A program made the translations under genes and the position numbers. 61,950 nucleotides of DNA from Syncephalastrum monosporum B8922. Taxonomy: Eukaryota > Mucoromycota > Mucoromycetes > Mucorales > Syncephalastraceae. The notes beneath the pieces are model-generated. The model was given only the letters and a program-made list of their open reading frames with translations, did no database searches and was not told the DNA's origin. Shown here piece by piece: positions 31,996 through 44,053 of the stretch (its first letter is position 1; every line of letters begins with the position of its first letter). Location: contig JNEN01000913.1 of assembly GCA_000697355.1 (NCBI GenBank), forward strand, positions 1 through 61,950, given 5' to 3'.

Positions 31996-34900
31996 ATGAG
32001 CGCCAGTAAGCGGTCGGTCAGCATGAGCGATTCGGACGAGGCCATGAGCGACTCGGTCAGTGCCTCGGTCAGTGCCTCGGTGCGCACCATGTCCGTTCGG
32101 TCAGACAACGACGATCTTTCCCAGAGCGATGCATTCGATGCGGGCCATCGCGAGACAGACGCGACCGAAGTCGATTTCCATATCAACAAGCACCTGGCTG
32201 TTTTTAACGCAGGTGAGAGTCGCTTGGGGGCATTTCTGTGCGAGAACCAAAGCTGATAGGAAAAACTAGCCAAGAGCAAAGTGCACTTGGTACAATTCAC
32301 AAAGAAACCCGACTATGAAGTCCTGCTCGGCTTGATTCAAAAGTACGGCCTCAACCGCCATCAGCTCGTCACCCTCTTTGAGCTGGCTGTCTCTGAAAAA
32401 TTGGGCAAGTGAGATCATTCCTATTCAATTCATGCCTACTCATGCGCGGCTATATCTAGGCGCCAAGGCGTACAATACATTGGTTGGGCATATGCTACCG
32501 CGGGGTACTGTGCCCGAAGAGCTGGTGATCCGTATCTTTGGCATGGTGCCTTGTCGAGAGCACTCACCCAAACTAGTCGTAGGTGCACCATTCTACGCTC
32601 CATCGGTGTCGCTAACTCATGGCATAGGCGAGACTCTTGAACTGGGTCATTACCGTCTACGATATTTTGGATTCACGTGACAGGATTGTCAAACTCTATG
32701 GCGTACTGATGCATTATCTTGACCTGGAAGGCATCCGGTCCCAGCTCTGCCATTTGCTTTATTTTATGACGAAACGTGTCCATGTCAAACCTTACCGTGT
32801 CACCAGAATGTAAGCACACGTCCTCGAAGAAAGAAAGAGAATCTAAATTGATCTCGACTTTTAGATACAACCTCATCCATCGCGCTGGGCCAGCGCGTGA
32901 GCTTTGCGGCCTGCTCCACACTTACAAAGAATATATACCCAGCATCGTTGTTCCCGATGCAGCAGCGGGTACAAAGTCAAAGCTGGTATTCCAAGTAAGA
33001 TATATACATCTCAGACATAGGACGCTCGTGACTCATGTGCTGGGATAGTCTCCAATTCCTAGCATGATGGATACCATTGCACAGATACGCGCGTTATGGG
33101 ACAACGAAGTTGAGAACGACCAGATGATGATGATGCACAAACCTGAATTCGACACCAGTAACACCAATGTAAGCAAAGATGATAAGGAGAAGAGCGTGCA
33201 TCTTGACCATTGTGCAGGAACGGAGAAAGAAACGTAGAAAACAAGAAAAGGTCTTTACGATACCCAGCATCGCTACCTCGAGCACGAATTATGTAAGACT
33301 TGACCTTGATACTTGCTGTCTATGCTTGCTCACCCATCCATGCCAGGGATCGGTGAACATCAAGGACATGTCCACCCTCACGACGCTCGCCGAAAATATT
33401 GACCGATTGGCGCTGCCCGACCAGATGGCGAGCGTGCTCAACAATCGCATGCTGCAGCACGTCTTGGTCTGCGACCCCCGACGTAAGCCCATTGAGAGAG
33501 AGAGAGAGAGAGGCTGCAATGACCTAACTGTTCTTATTATGCTCTCAGCATCCACTGTGATGCGCGTGAGTGGATGGCTCAGTCAGGCCCTGAGCGACCA
33601 TACGCTCTGGCGACGCCGCACAGCCCGGACACGCGAGACCTTTGCAGACCTGCTCCAGAAACTCGTCAATCTGTGCCAGTTGACCAATGTGAGCGGGTCA
33701 CACAAACCCATGTGGATGTTACTTATCTCATGCCTCCCACAGGCCCATTTACCCTATGTTGAAGACTTCCTCGAGTATTATCTCAAAACCTGGAATGGTG
33801 TGGATCACACGGACCTCATCCTCGAGCTCCTGACGTATACCAAGCCCACCTCCTATGAGCGTAAGCAATTGAAACACGATGACCTTGTCTTGCCATTTCC
33901 CAGCGGCTGACACAGAGTAGGACTGTATAATGGATTCTTGAAGCCATTGTATCGGATCTTCTGCTTTTCGGACATCACCTGGAAGGTAACGACACACTAA
34001 ACCATGAGATTGCGCATTGACACGTGTTTCTAGACGCGATTAATTCTTTGCTACACCAACTGGTTACAAAATTGGCTAACCCTCAACTGGCATGAACACA
34101 AGCAGCGCCGTAACGAGGTTGCTGAATCAGCCGAGGCAAATGACAATGGGGACGACGTGTGCGTTTCATTTTGATGTCATTCCGATGTTCTACGGCTAAA
34201 TCATGTTTCCATTGATAGGCTATGGCCCTTCCAGGGGCTTTCATTTGATATCGACTATCTCCGCACAATCCAGCTCTTCATCCAGCATGTTGACAGGGTA
34301 AGCATCCTCGGCATGGAGCTCGAGCACGATCATTGCGTCTTCCAGCACGCAAGCCTTTCATTTTTCGAGTTGGTCTCGTCCATGTCGATCCACCACGATA
34401 TCCCCGAGATCATTATGCCTTTTGCGCCGCTTGTGTACCGCTGTTTCCTGTCCACTAATGCGATGGCTGTGTCACGGATATGCGGCATTGTGTACCAGTA
34501 CAAGCGAGCATTCGAAGAGAACGAAAAACGCGACGATGACTGGAAGTCTCATCAGAGCGAGGAATACCTCGATTTGTTCAATTCGTTCGTGATGGATATC
34601 TGCAACAGTCTCTGGCTCAACACGCTCCAGGATGGCGATCGGTTTGCGTTCTCATTGAAACAGTAGGTCCCACCGTATGGACGACACACAGACATTTTGA
34701 TATCGTCACTACACTCTGTAGGGAATTCATGGATGCTTTTCAAGAGATCGCCTCAGAGTACGAGTTCCCATTTCAATCGTTCCTTTCGCTCACGTGGTCG
34801 GCGACATTTTCTGGTTACTCAAAGCGATTTATGAAGGCAAGTGGGATATGAAAAAAAAAAGTACCTCCCCGCGGCGCGCCCCCCGCTGAACATGGGCCTA

Positions 34901-35277
34901 CAGGAAAAAGAGGAGGAAGTCGATACAGCGATACGACTGGATGAGCCTGTTACGTCGGACGCCCTGATCAAGCTTGGCCAGGTAAAGAAATCATCCTCGA
35001 AAACAGGGATGCAAGGACCAAAAAAAAAAAAAAAAAAAAAGGAGCAAAAAGAGCAAAAAATACTGACAGTAACGCGCTTGTATGTGTATGTGCTTTGCTT
35101 CTGTGGGCGATGTAGGACGGAGGCCTGGGGATTTCATACAGCGATTACCGTGTTGCATATCTGGATCGCCTCCACGATCTGGGCTTCCGTGGGCTGTACT
35201 CGTTGCTCCAGTCGTGCATGACGTCTCTGATCAATCGGAGGCGACTGACGGCGGAATTGTCGCGCGCATCAGAATAA
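31996..35277 (+). CDS. CENPI: Inner-kinetochore protein CENP-I (Mis6)
   Basis: Subunit of the constitutive centromere-associated network. Seventeen exons (31996-32212, 32270-32404, 32460-32578, 32628-32809, 32865-32994, 33049-33168, 33218-33292, 33347-33482, 33549-33688, 33743-33860, 33921-33985, 34034-34158, 34219-34297, 34346-34662, 34722-34836, 34904-34981, 35116-35277) sum to 770 aa. The N-terminus is Ser/Asp-rich. The CENP-I core includes KLYGVLMHYLDLEGIRSQLC, MTKRVHVKPYRV and LLHTYKEYIPSIVV. A basic ERRKKRRKQEK stretch may be a nuclear signal. Introns 2 and 15 are GC-AG (GCAAGT); intron 16 holds a 20-A run. Length is close to human CENP-I. Confidence 0.88.
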
Positions 35278-35677
35278 GCGAAAAAATTCAACAAGGTGAA
35301 TATATACAGACATGTCATTAAAAAAAAGTACGAGAGAGCGCATAGAAGTTTAAAAGCCCGTAAACAACGGGGGCGAAGGACGGGTTTCTTTTTGGGGATT
35401 AGCTGCACGTGTGAGCCATTCCAGACACGCCCTGTTTGGATGGAGAGAGACGTGCACAACATCCCACTCGCTTTTTTTCTTTTTTACCTACTTTGAGTGC
35501 ACGTTTACTCCTTTTCTTCTTGCTTTCTTCATCTCGACCATCTCACACTCATACTTTCTTGTAAGTCTCACTTTACCACATGACACGCCCGAGACACACT
35601 CGTCCCTTCCTGTTGCCTGCCTGTCTGACACCTTCATCTCGCAGTGTCACCCTCTATAAACCCGTCATCTGTTCATC

Positions 35678-37383
35678 ATGAGAGAAATCATTCACGTTCA
35701 GGCTGGTAAGTGGGCTGTTCTCTAGATAACCTCGGGTGTCTAACCCCGCATGGATGTGGGCGCGTTCTAGGTCAGTGCGGTAACCAGGTACGCTTTTTCA
35801 TTCTTTTTTTTTTCTCTCTCTTTTTTACATTTGAAAGCCGTTGAGACTGACAGGGCATGAACCTTCTTTCTTCTGTCTTATAGATCGGTCAAAAGTTCTG
35901 GGAGACCATCTCGCAGGAGCACGGTATTGATACCACCGGTGCTTATGCTGGCGACAATGACCTCCAGCTCGAGCGCATCAACGTCTACTACAACGAGGGT
36001 TCCTCCGGCAAATACGTCCCGAGGTAAAGAAAAAAAAAAGAAAAGCAAAAAAAAAAAAAAAGAAGATACCTTCATTTTATCTGGGTGGGAAAGGGTGGGG
36101 AAGGGGAGTAAGTGTGTTGTGGTGCCAAAGGAAGAATTCAGGGGTGTTTTAAAAGAGAGAGGCGACTGACGTGTGTTGTGTTTGTTCAACACAGAGCTGT
36201 TCTGGTTGATCTGGAGCCTGCCACTATGGACGCCATCCGCGGCAGCGGCTACGGCAAACTGTACCGCCCCGACAACTTTGTGTCTGCCCAATCCGGTGCT
36301 GGCAACTCGTGGGCCAAGGGTTACTACACCGAGGGTGCCGAGCTTGTCGAGTCCGTGCTCGACATTGTCCGCAAGGAAGCTGAGCACACCGACTGCCTCC
36401 AGGGCTTCCAGCTCGCCCACTCGCTCGGTGGTGGTACCGGTTCCGGTATGGGCTCGCTCCTGCTCTCCAAGATCCGCGAGGAGTACCCCGACCGTATGCT
36501 GTGCACCTACTCGGTCGTGCCCTCGCCCAAGGTCTCCGACACCGTCGTCGAGCCCTACAACGCCGTCCTCTCCGTCCACCAGCTGGTCGAGAACTGCGAT
36601 GCCACCTTCTGTATCGATAACGAGGCCCTCTATGACATCTGCTTCCGCACCCTCAAGCTGTCCAACCCCGGCTACGGTGAGCTCAACCAGCTCGTCTCGG
36701 CCGTCATGTCCGGTGTCTCCACCAGCTTGCGTTTCCCCGGTCAGCTGAACTCGGATCTCCGTAAGCTGTTCGTCAACATGGTGCCCTTCCCCCGTCTCCA
36801 CTTCTTCATGGTCGGTTTCGCGCCCCTCACCGCCTTCAACTCGCAGCAGTACCGCAACCTGAGCGTCCCTGAGCTCACCGCCCAGATGTTCGACGCCCGC
36901 AACATGATGGCCGCCTCCGACCCCCGCCACGGTCGCTACCTGACCGTCGCCACCATCTTCCGTGGCCGTCTCTCCACCAAGGAGGTCGAGAACCAGATGC
37001 TCGCCGTCCAGCAGAAGAACTCGTCTTACTTTGTCGAGTGGATCCCCAACGGTGTCAAGACCTCGCTCTGTGACATTCCTCCCAAGGGTCTCAAGATGTC
37101 CGGTACGTTCATCGGTAACTCCACCGCCATCCAGGAGCTCTTCAAGCGCGTCAACGACCAGTTCACCGCCATGTTCCGCCGCAAGGCTTTCTTGCACTGG
37201 TACACGGGTGAGGGTATGGACGAGATGGAGTTCACTGAGGCCGAGTCCAACATGAACGATCTGGTCTCCGAGTACCAGCAGTACCAGGAGGCCACCGCTG
37301 ACGAGGAGCTGGTCGAGGATGAGGAATACCTCGAGGACGAGGATGAGGACGCTGGTGCCCTCGAGGAGGAGGAACTGCAGTAA
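35678..37383 (+). CDS. TUB2: Beta-tubulin
   Basis: Microtubule subunit. Exons 35678-35705, 35771-35787 (17 nt), 35884-36023 and 36195-37383 give 457 aa. Signatures: N-terminal MREI autoregulation motif, the nucleotide loop GGGTGSGMG, and an acidic C-terminal tail ([16 protein letters not shown]) longer than usual. By gap-free numbering, positions linked to benzimidazole binding read His6, Tyr50, Cys165, Tyr167, Ala198 and Phe200; most sensitive fungi have Phe167 and Glu198. Codon use is strongly C-biased, as expected for a highly expressed gene. The long open frame on the opposite strand is a by-product of that bias. Confidence 0.98.
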
Positions 37384-38601
37384 AGAGCTCTATTTTTATA
37401 TGGCTGGGTTTTTTTTTTCCATTTTCTTCTTCAGCCGATGAACCATTTTCCTATGCAAAAGAACCCAAAAATTCCAAATAGCATGCTTCCCCCCCTTTCT
37501 TTGTCTACGTAATATGCCTCTTTGTTTCCTAAACCATCCCCCCTTTTTTCTTTTCCTTTTACCCTCACCCCTCCCACAAACAATAGAAAGGCCCATGCTT
37601 TCTTATTGAATGATGTTCTTTTTGTGCCTGGTGACAACTTTGGATAGGATATGGTTGTTCATGCACGACGCGTAGTTTTGACCCCGTTCACAATCCCAGC
37701 AGCGAAACACATATGCATGCGAAAGCACAGCTGACGACGCTCCACGCGTGCCTATACTGGTTATGCATCTGGCCATGGACAAACACATCCGGGGCGGTTG
37801 AAAGGTCCTTATGAACGATGGCAGATAATCCTATCGAGAACGGGAGGGCAAGGCGTTGCCGTTACATTTTCGATAGAGGAGCCCTTGTAACCTCATATGG
37901 TTGACAGTGACACGGCACGATGACGACTCAGCCGTTGGAACATGCATGCAACGCGTACGAAAAGCAGCTTCATCCGGCAAGACAAGGGCCGTTGGAAGAG
38001 CGTCGTCTGCGAAAGAAGCCAAGGGCGCGACTTATGGGCCCGCCGATGAGATTTTCCATTTGTGCAAATTATTCCGTACATGTGTACTGTACATATATAG
38101 CTCTGTTGAAAAGACAGTGCGCTTGGTTTTATCGTTTGCAAAGAAGGCCAAACGACCACTCAGGCGTCGTCCACGCAGTTCCGCTCTTTCTCTTAACTTG
38201 ACGTGGCTCGCCTTCTTTTCTCAGGCAAGAAAGAACTGTCACCATGAGCACAGTTTTATTGACTTCCTGTGTCTGTGAGTACCCTTAGTATGTAAAATGC
38301 TTGACGCGTAGGCGTCAGAATCATGGTGGTACGGAAAAGGACTGAAAGGCTATCGTACACATCTTGCGTGATTGATATGTAAGAGTGAGTACACAGTGGA
38401 CATATACAAGTGCAACGATCTGTTCAAATGCCCCCACATAGTCTGACTTCTTTAATGTATTTTTTTCGATGGTATGGGTATCTCTTGCTTTTAAAGGGAA
38501 CAGTCATAAAGAAGTGATTTAGATTAGGGATAATCTGCCAAGTCAAAGGGAACAAGTTTCAACCAGAAATGCCGGGTGGCTGAGCTGATCAGTGCGGGGA
38601 C
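37384..38601. other. Intergenic between beta-tubulin and FRS2
   Basis: T-rich tubulin 3' flank, then no recognisable gene. Short frames near 37900-38280 have no similarity. At about 38567-38600 a tRNA box A-like sequence occurs without a matching box B. Confidence 0.5.
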
Positions 38602-38608
38602 TGAGTCA
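38602..38608. promoter_or_regulatory. TGAGTCA, Gcn4/CPC1-type site of FRS2
   Basis: Perfect TGAGTCA 58 bp upstream of the FRS2 ATG. Aminoacyl-tRNA synthetase genes are cross-pathway-control targets in filamentous fungi. With the ARG4 site this makes two of two amino-acid-related genes in the window. Confidence 0.5.
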
Positions 38609-38665
38609 TTTTGAGACGGTATCAAAGAAGAGCACGTTGGAATAGCTCCTCCTCACAAATAAGAA

Positions 38666-40529
38666 ATGGCGACAGCAGAAGAGCTGCAGACTTTGGTGCT
38701 GACCACCCTCGAACGAGAGTCCTCCATTCCCGACTCAAAGGACCTCAAGACCGTCAATGGCGACACGCTCGACCAGCTCGCTCTCTTGGGTGTCTTGAAC
38801 AGTCTCAAGTCCAAAGAGGTATGCTCTCTGTCTCTCTCCGAAGGATATGCTATCCTTGGCCTTTTATCAATCAGCCACTGACCCTCCCTCATGCATGGGT
38901 CGTAGATGCTTGACTATGAGTCCATCGACCGCGAGATCTGGACTCTGACCGAGGAGGGTGAGCAGGTGGCCAAGCAGGGCAGTCATGAAGCACGCGTCTT
39001 TGAGGCCATTCCCGCTGGCGAGGAGGGTATGCCCATCTCGGAATTGCAGGTAGGAAAGAAGAAGGACAACAGAAAAAGAAAACGACAAAATGAACCAGAG
39101 GAGCGAGAGACTCAACGGGACTATTTCAGTCTGTCTTGGGTGACGCTGCCAAGGTCGGTCAGGGCAAGGCTCTGAAGAACAAGTGGGTTAGCAAGAAGGG
39201 CGCCAACCTCGTCCGTGCCACCGACGCTATCGTCGACCAGACCCAGAAAGACCTCGTCGAGATCCAAAAAACCACCACTCACAACGATGCAAAGCTTCTG
39301 AACGAACTCAAGAAGCGCAAGCTGATCAACAAAAAGTATGTCATGACGAGTAACAAAAGAAAAAAAAAAAAAAGATGAAAATCTCACATCTGTCATAGGA
39401 AGCAAACTTCGTACAAGGTTACCAAGGGCCCTCAGTTCTCGCTCGAAGTCAAGAAGGAGGCCACCGATATCACGTACGAGATGCTGCAGAGTGGCGAGTG
39501 GAAGACGGCGAGCTTCAAGAAATATAACTTTGACGCTGCCGGTGTGCCCCCTCCCGCCGGCCATTTGCACCCTCTCATGAAGGTGCGACAAGAGTTCCGC
39601 GAGATTTTCTTTGAGATGGGCTTCGAGGAGATGCCCACCAACTGCTTTGCCGAGTCCAGCTTCTGGAACTTTGACGCCCTTTTCCAACCCCAGCAACATC
39701 CTGCGCGTGATGCCCACGACACCTTCTTCCTGAAAGGTAACACCCTGCGATAAGCTCAAAGGAGGACAGACCCTGATCTCTCGCTTTCTTTCTCTCTCTC
39801 TCTCTCTTGTTAGACCCCGCCACGACCGACCGCTTCCCCCGCGACCTGATGGAGAAGGTCAAGGCCACGCACGAGAACGGCGGTGAGACGGGTTCGACGG
39901 GTTACAACTGCAAGTGGACCGAGGAGGACGCGGGCAAGCTCCTGCTCCGCACCCACACCACCGCTGTCAGTTCTTTCATGCTCTACAACCTCGCCGAAAA
40001 GGCCAAGAAGGAGGGCGTCTTCCGTCCCGCCAAATACTTCTCCATCGACCGTGTCTTCCGTAACGAGTCCGTGGATGCGACCCATTTGGCCGAATTCCAC
40101 CAGATCGAGGGTGTCATCGCTGACCGGAACCTGACCCTCGGTGACTTGATCGGTTTCATGGACATATTTTTCAAAAAGATGGGCATGGAAAAGATTCGCT
40201 TCAAGCCGACCTACAACCCCTACACAGAGCCCTCGATGGAGATCTTCTCTTACCACGAAGGTCTCAAGAAGTGGGTCGAGATCGGTAACTCGGGTCTCTT
40301 CCGACCCGAGATGTTGGGCCCGCTGGGTCTGCCCCCGGATGTGCGCGTCATTGGTTACGGTCTCGGTCTCGAGCGGCCTACGATGATCAAGTATGGCATC
40401 TCCAACATTCGTGACCTGCTCGGTCATAAGGTCAATATCGCCATGATCAAGGAATACCCAGTTTGCCGTCTTGACAAGAAGATGGGCAAGGAATTGGTCG
40501 GTATCAGCTCAAATGACGACGAGGAGTAG
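38666..40529 (+). CDS. FRS2: Cytosolic phenylalanyl-tRNA synthetase, alpha subunit
   Basis: Catalytic subunit of the alpha2beta2 enzyme that charges tRNA-Phe. Five exons: 38666-38818, 38906-39049, 39130-39335, 39399-39736 and 39814-40529; 518 aa. The N-terminal DNA/tRNA-binding winged-helix repeats ([23 protein letters not shown]) precede the class II core: motif 1 near [18 protein letters not shown], motif 2 [20 protein letters not shown] and motif 3 [15 protein letters not shown]. Intron 4 ends in a (CT)n tract next to the acceptor. The ATG lies directly after a short AU-rich leader. Confidence 0.96.
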
Positions 40530-40847
40530 AAATAGACGTGCGTATATTTGTAACATCTTTAAACATATACATAAAAAAACTGGATACATAAAGTGAACGA
40601 GAGTATGGAATCGTGGGTTTTTTTTTCGGTTCTGCTTTATTGGATAGGGTTCTATTTCATTTTATCGCCAACCCCCCACTCTCCTTCTTATTATATGCAG
40701 ATGAGCCCATATGTATATGTACGCTGGTATGTATGAATATCTCTTATTGGAATGGGAGGAGGAGGGGGATATTTTCAATTAGGACAGGCTCATCCTGTGC
40801 CACAAGAAAAAAAAAAGAAATAAAATCTATAAGTTCTGTCTTTTTTT

Positions 40848-43380
40848 TTAGCGCGTCGTGCTGCTATCGTGGCGCCCGGATATGTCAGGCAGCTGTGGAT
40901 CAAGCGGGCGTATGACGGAAGGCGCTGGTGGCGGTTGGGAGAACACCGGGTCGACCCAAGTCTGGCGCTGGGGCGGAAACAGCGGGCTGGAGCGGTGGTT
41001 CGCGGGTATGGGGGGTTGGAAGAGGTTAGGTCGTCCGGTCGTGGTCGCCGAGAAGGAGGCGTAAGGCCGCGGCTGGATACGGGTATTAGGGTTCAGCGTG
41101 GAGGTGCTGATGCTGCTTTGCATGGACCAAATGTTGTTGTTGCTGTTGGGGTGCAGTGGGTAGACCACACTGGCAGACGCACGCCGCGGGCCGTCCAGCG
41201 GGTGGTCGGGCGTGTTTTCAAAAATAGCACGCAGCGGCCCGTCGTTGAGAGACAGCGGCGACTCGTTGCTGTTGCTGCTGTTGCTCGACAGGGTCGTCGT
41301 CGTGGTCGTCATTGAGTTGCTGCGCTTGCTCGCGTTGGGAAAGATGGACCACGAGCCGTCAAAGGCGGCGAGGCGGAAAGGGGTATCAAAAAGATCGCGC
41401 CCGAACTCTGGCGCGGCTTTAGAGGTATCATCGGATTGCGGCGATTTGATGCTCGCGAGCACTTCTTGGTCGATCCGCAGACACGAGTCGCCCGTCGAAG
41501 ACGCAGGCGAGATCACGAGCGGGGACGATGACGACGACGGAGGGGAGCGTACTTGGAACGGATGCGGCTGGTTTTCCTGAGGCGGCGTCGGTTGCATAGG
41601 AACGTTTTTATCGAGCAGGAATTGACGCACCATTGCGTTGGCTTGCTCCGCTTGCTTGGCGTGCACGCGTGCATAGGCGAGGCGAAACACACATGTCTTG
41701 GGCGACACCAGCTTGACGTGCCGGAACTTAGGTTGAGGGACAGCGTCCTGTATGGCAAGTTCGACGTGCACCTTGTGGAGATCTTTTTTCAATCCATCTA
41801 CGGCTTGCGTTTCGACGAGATCGCGTAGCGTGTCGGAAGGTGGCACCGTCAGATGACTATGGCATGTCACGACCTTATCAAAGAAACTTTGCAGCGGTTC
41901 CAGCTGCGAAGCAGGACCGATGACGGTGACAGTGTTGCTGCCGTCCTTTTCAGGCCACCAGACGCGCACGTTGTTGGGCTGACAAAGCTCCTCCAGGGCA
42001 TCGGCGTGCTCGAGCAGGATGCGTCGCTGTTGGTAATAGGGTATCTGGACCGTCGTGGTGGTAAAGTCGCGGTCCTTGGGGAATGAGACGAACTCCATGA
42101 CGGCCTGCTTGAGGTATTCAAGGTTCTCCTTGTTCTTGTTGGGGGTCCGCGCAACGACGTTGTGCTCGTTTTCAAAGTAGCCACCCATGGCGCTGAATTC
42201 CTCTGCGCCCGAAAACTTGACATAGACACCAAAACGCTTCATGACACGCTGGATGCTCTTGCCGCCGACGCCGATGATACGGCGATGGTAGATTTCAGGG
42301 ACGTAAAAGGACATCTCGGCCGGAAGCTCGTCCTGGAGCATTTCCAGCCCTTCGAGGGCCTTGCCACAATCGTCGCTCTCGACCGTAATGACAAAATTGT
42401 ACTCGTTGAAAGGCAAAAACTTGATGCGCGCACCGCACGTCTTCATGATCTTGTTGATCTTGCCGTTCTTTTTGCCGCTCAGGAACTCGCGCTGGTCGGA
42501 CGCGAGCTCGACAGCAAAGACGGTCGACTTGTGGTGGCGGACAAAGATGGGCACCTGTAAAAAGAGCTCGTAGACGGTCTGGATGGCATGGTGGAGGCCG
42601 GTGGCCTCGATGCACTGGGTATCGGAACGGTAAACAAGCTCGGCGCCAGAGGAACGCGAGATGGTAGAGATCAGTTGGGTGATGCACTCGACGGTCTGGA
42701 GGTCGGTGTTGGCACGCAATGTGAATTGTGCTTCGTACACGTCGCAGGCCAGGTAGTTGACCATGCGCAACGTGCGTTCCGCATTGACGCGGTTTTCGGC
42801 GTAAGCGCTGATCGTGTTGGCGCCTGCACCGAGCACGGGAAACGCGACAAACGAGCCATTATCGCGCATAATCTGACGCAATTGGTCGCGCTTGTGCATA
42901 AGGATCCAGTCAAGCTTGCGGGGATGCAGGGTCGAATGTTTGTGATACAACGACTTCGCCTATGTCGCGTAAAAAAGGCAAAGTGTCTAAATATCAATAC
43001 CCAGAGGAGCGGATAGCATGAGTATGAATAATCGTACCTTTTGCGCGCCCAATTTCTTCAGCATATCGACTGCACGTGAGATGCCGGTGGCGTCACCAGT
43101 CAGGTGGATCGTCCCCGATCGCTCGCCCACTGGTGTAGCCATGTGCTCCGTGCACCAAATTTTGGTGAAGGGCGACTGCAGATAGATGTTGGTTTTGGTC
43201 TCCTCCATGATGGACATCAGCTGCTGATGCTTTCGTCCGGCAACCACGTTGTGCAGATGGAGTGGGAGGGCAAATGAGTCTGTGCGCAAGCCTGCCTATA
43301 AAGACCAAGACACGCATACGTTCACCATAAGTAAAATAAAAAATTTTCAGAGTTACACGAGAAGATGCTCGTTTCTCTTT

Positions 43381-43413
<33 letters not shown>

Positions 43414-44053
43414 CTCTCACTCTCTCTGTCTTTCCATCCCTTCTGGTCCCCAAAAAAATAAAAAAAATAAAAGAGCTGTTTGTTTACCAGTTGATCCAGC
43501 AACACGAGAGCTTGCACACGTGTATTTTCTGCGGCATCGAGCGAACCGTGAATGACAAGACGCGCTTCGGGGCTCGTTTCGAGAATCACCCGACAGTCCT
43601 GTTCGGCCGCCACCTTCTCCAGACCGTCCAGAAAGGTCTGCTTCCGTTCACTGTCCCAGACACAGGCAGGATCGAGGGATTCAATGGTGATCTTGGTCTA
43701 GTGATATCATGTAGAACAGAATAGGGTTGTGAGCAGGAAATGCACATTATATTCCTCCGAATCTTATGAGAGGACACTTTTTTTTTTTTTTCATTTACCG
43801 GACCAGGGTTTCTTCTCAGCACGTCTGCTCTTGCAGCAGTAGCGATAGGGCGTGCGCCGGCCAGGACGAGGTTGACCGTGGCAGTCGAGGTTTGGTGGCG
43901 GTAGCCCAGCGGAGTGAACTCGGCTTTGTGAAGTTGAGGATGGCGCGCAATGCAGCGGTCGCGCATGGTTCGGATTGCGTTGGGATCGTCGAATCCACTT
44001 GCGGCGGGGTCCGGGATATCCAGACAAAGGGTATAGGCCGTGTATGCATCCAT
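40848..44053 (-). CDS. Multi-KH-domain RNA-binding protein (Khd4/Bicaudal-C-like)
   Basis: Four exons (44053-43799, 43697-43488, 43295-43038, 42959-40848) give 944 aa. Several KH-type units span residues ~80-700. The clearest is around residue 480 (RRIIGVGGKSIQRVMKRFG, GxxG loop = GVGG). It is followed by the conserved VVARTPNKNKENLEYLKQAV block seen in fungal multi-KH proteins. The last ~250 residues are Ser/Pro/Asn-rich and disordered. It probably binds mRNA in the cytoplasm to control stability or localisation. The exact orthologue is uncertain. Intron 2 contains GA/CA simple repeats on the sense strand. Confidence 0.85.

Noticed and set aside
35878..37197. 439-aa open frame antisense to beta-tubulin
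   Set aside because: It is a shadow of the strongly C-biased third codon positions of the tubulin gene. Its Gly/Glu/Val-rich repeats follow the tubulin codons.
38567..38610. tRNA gene beginning GCCGGGTGGCTGAGCTGA upstream of FRS2
   Set aside because: Box A-like sequence is present, but no T-arm/box B follows and no acceptor stem closes.
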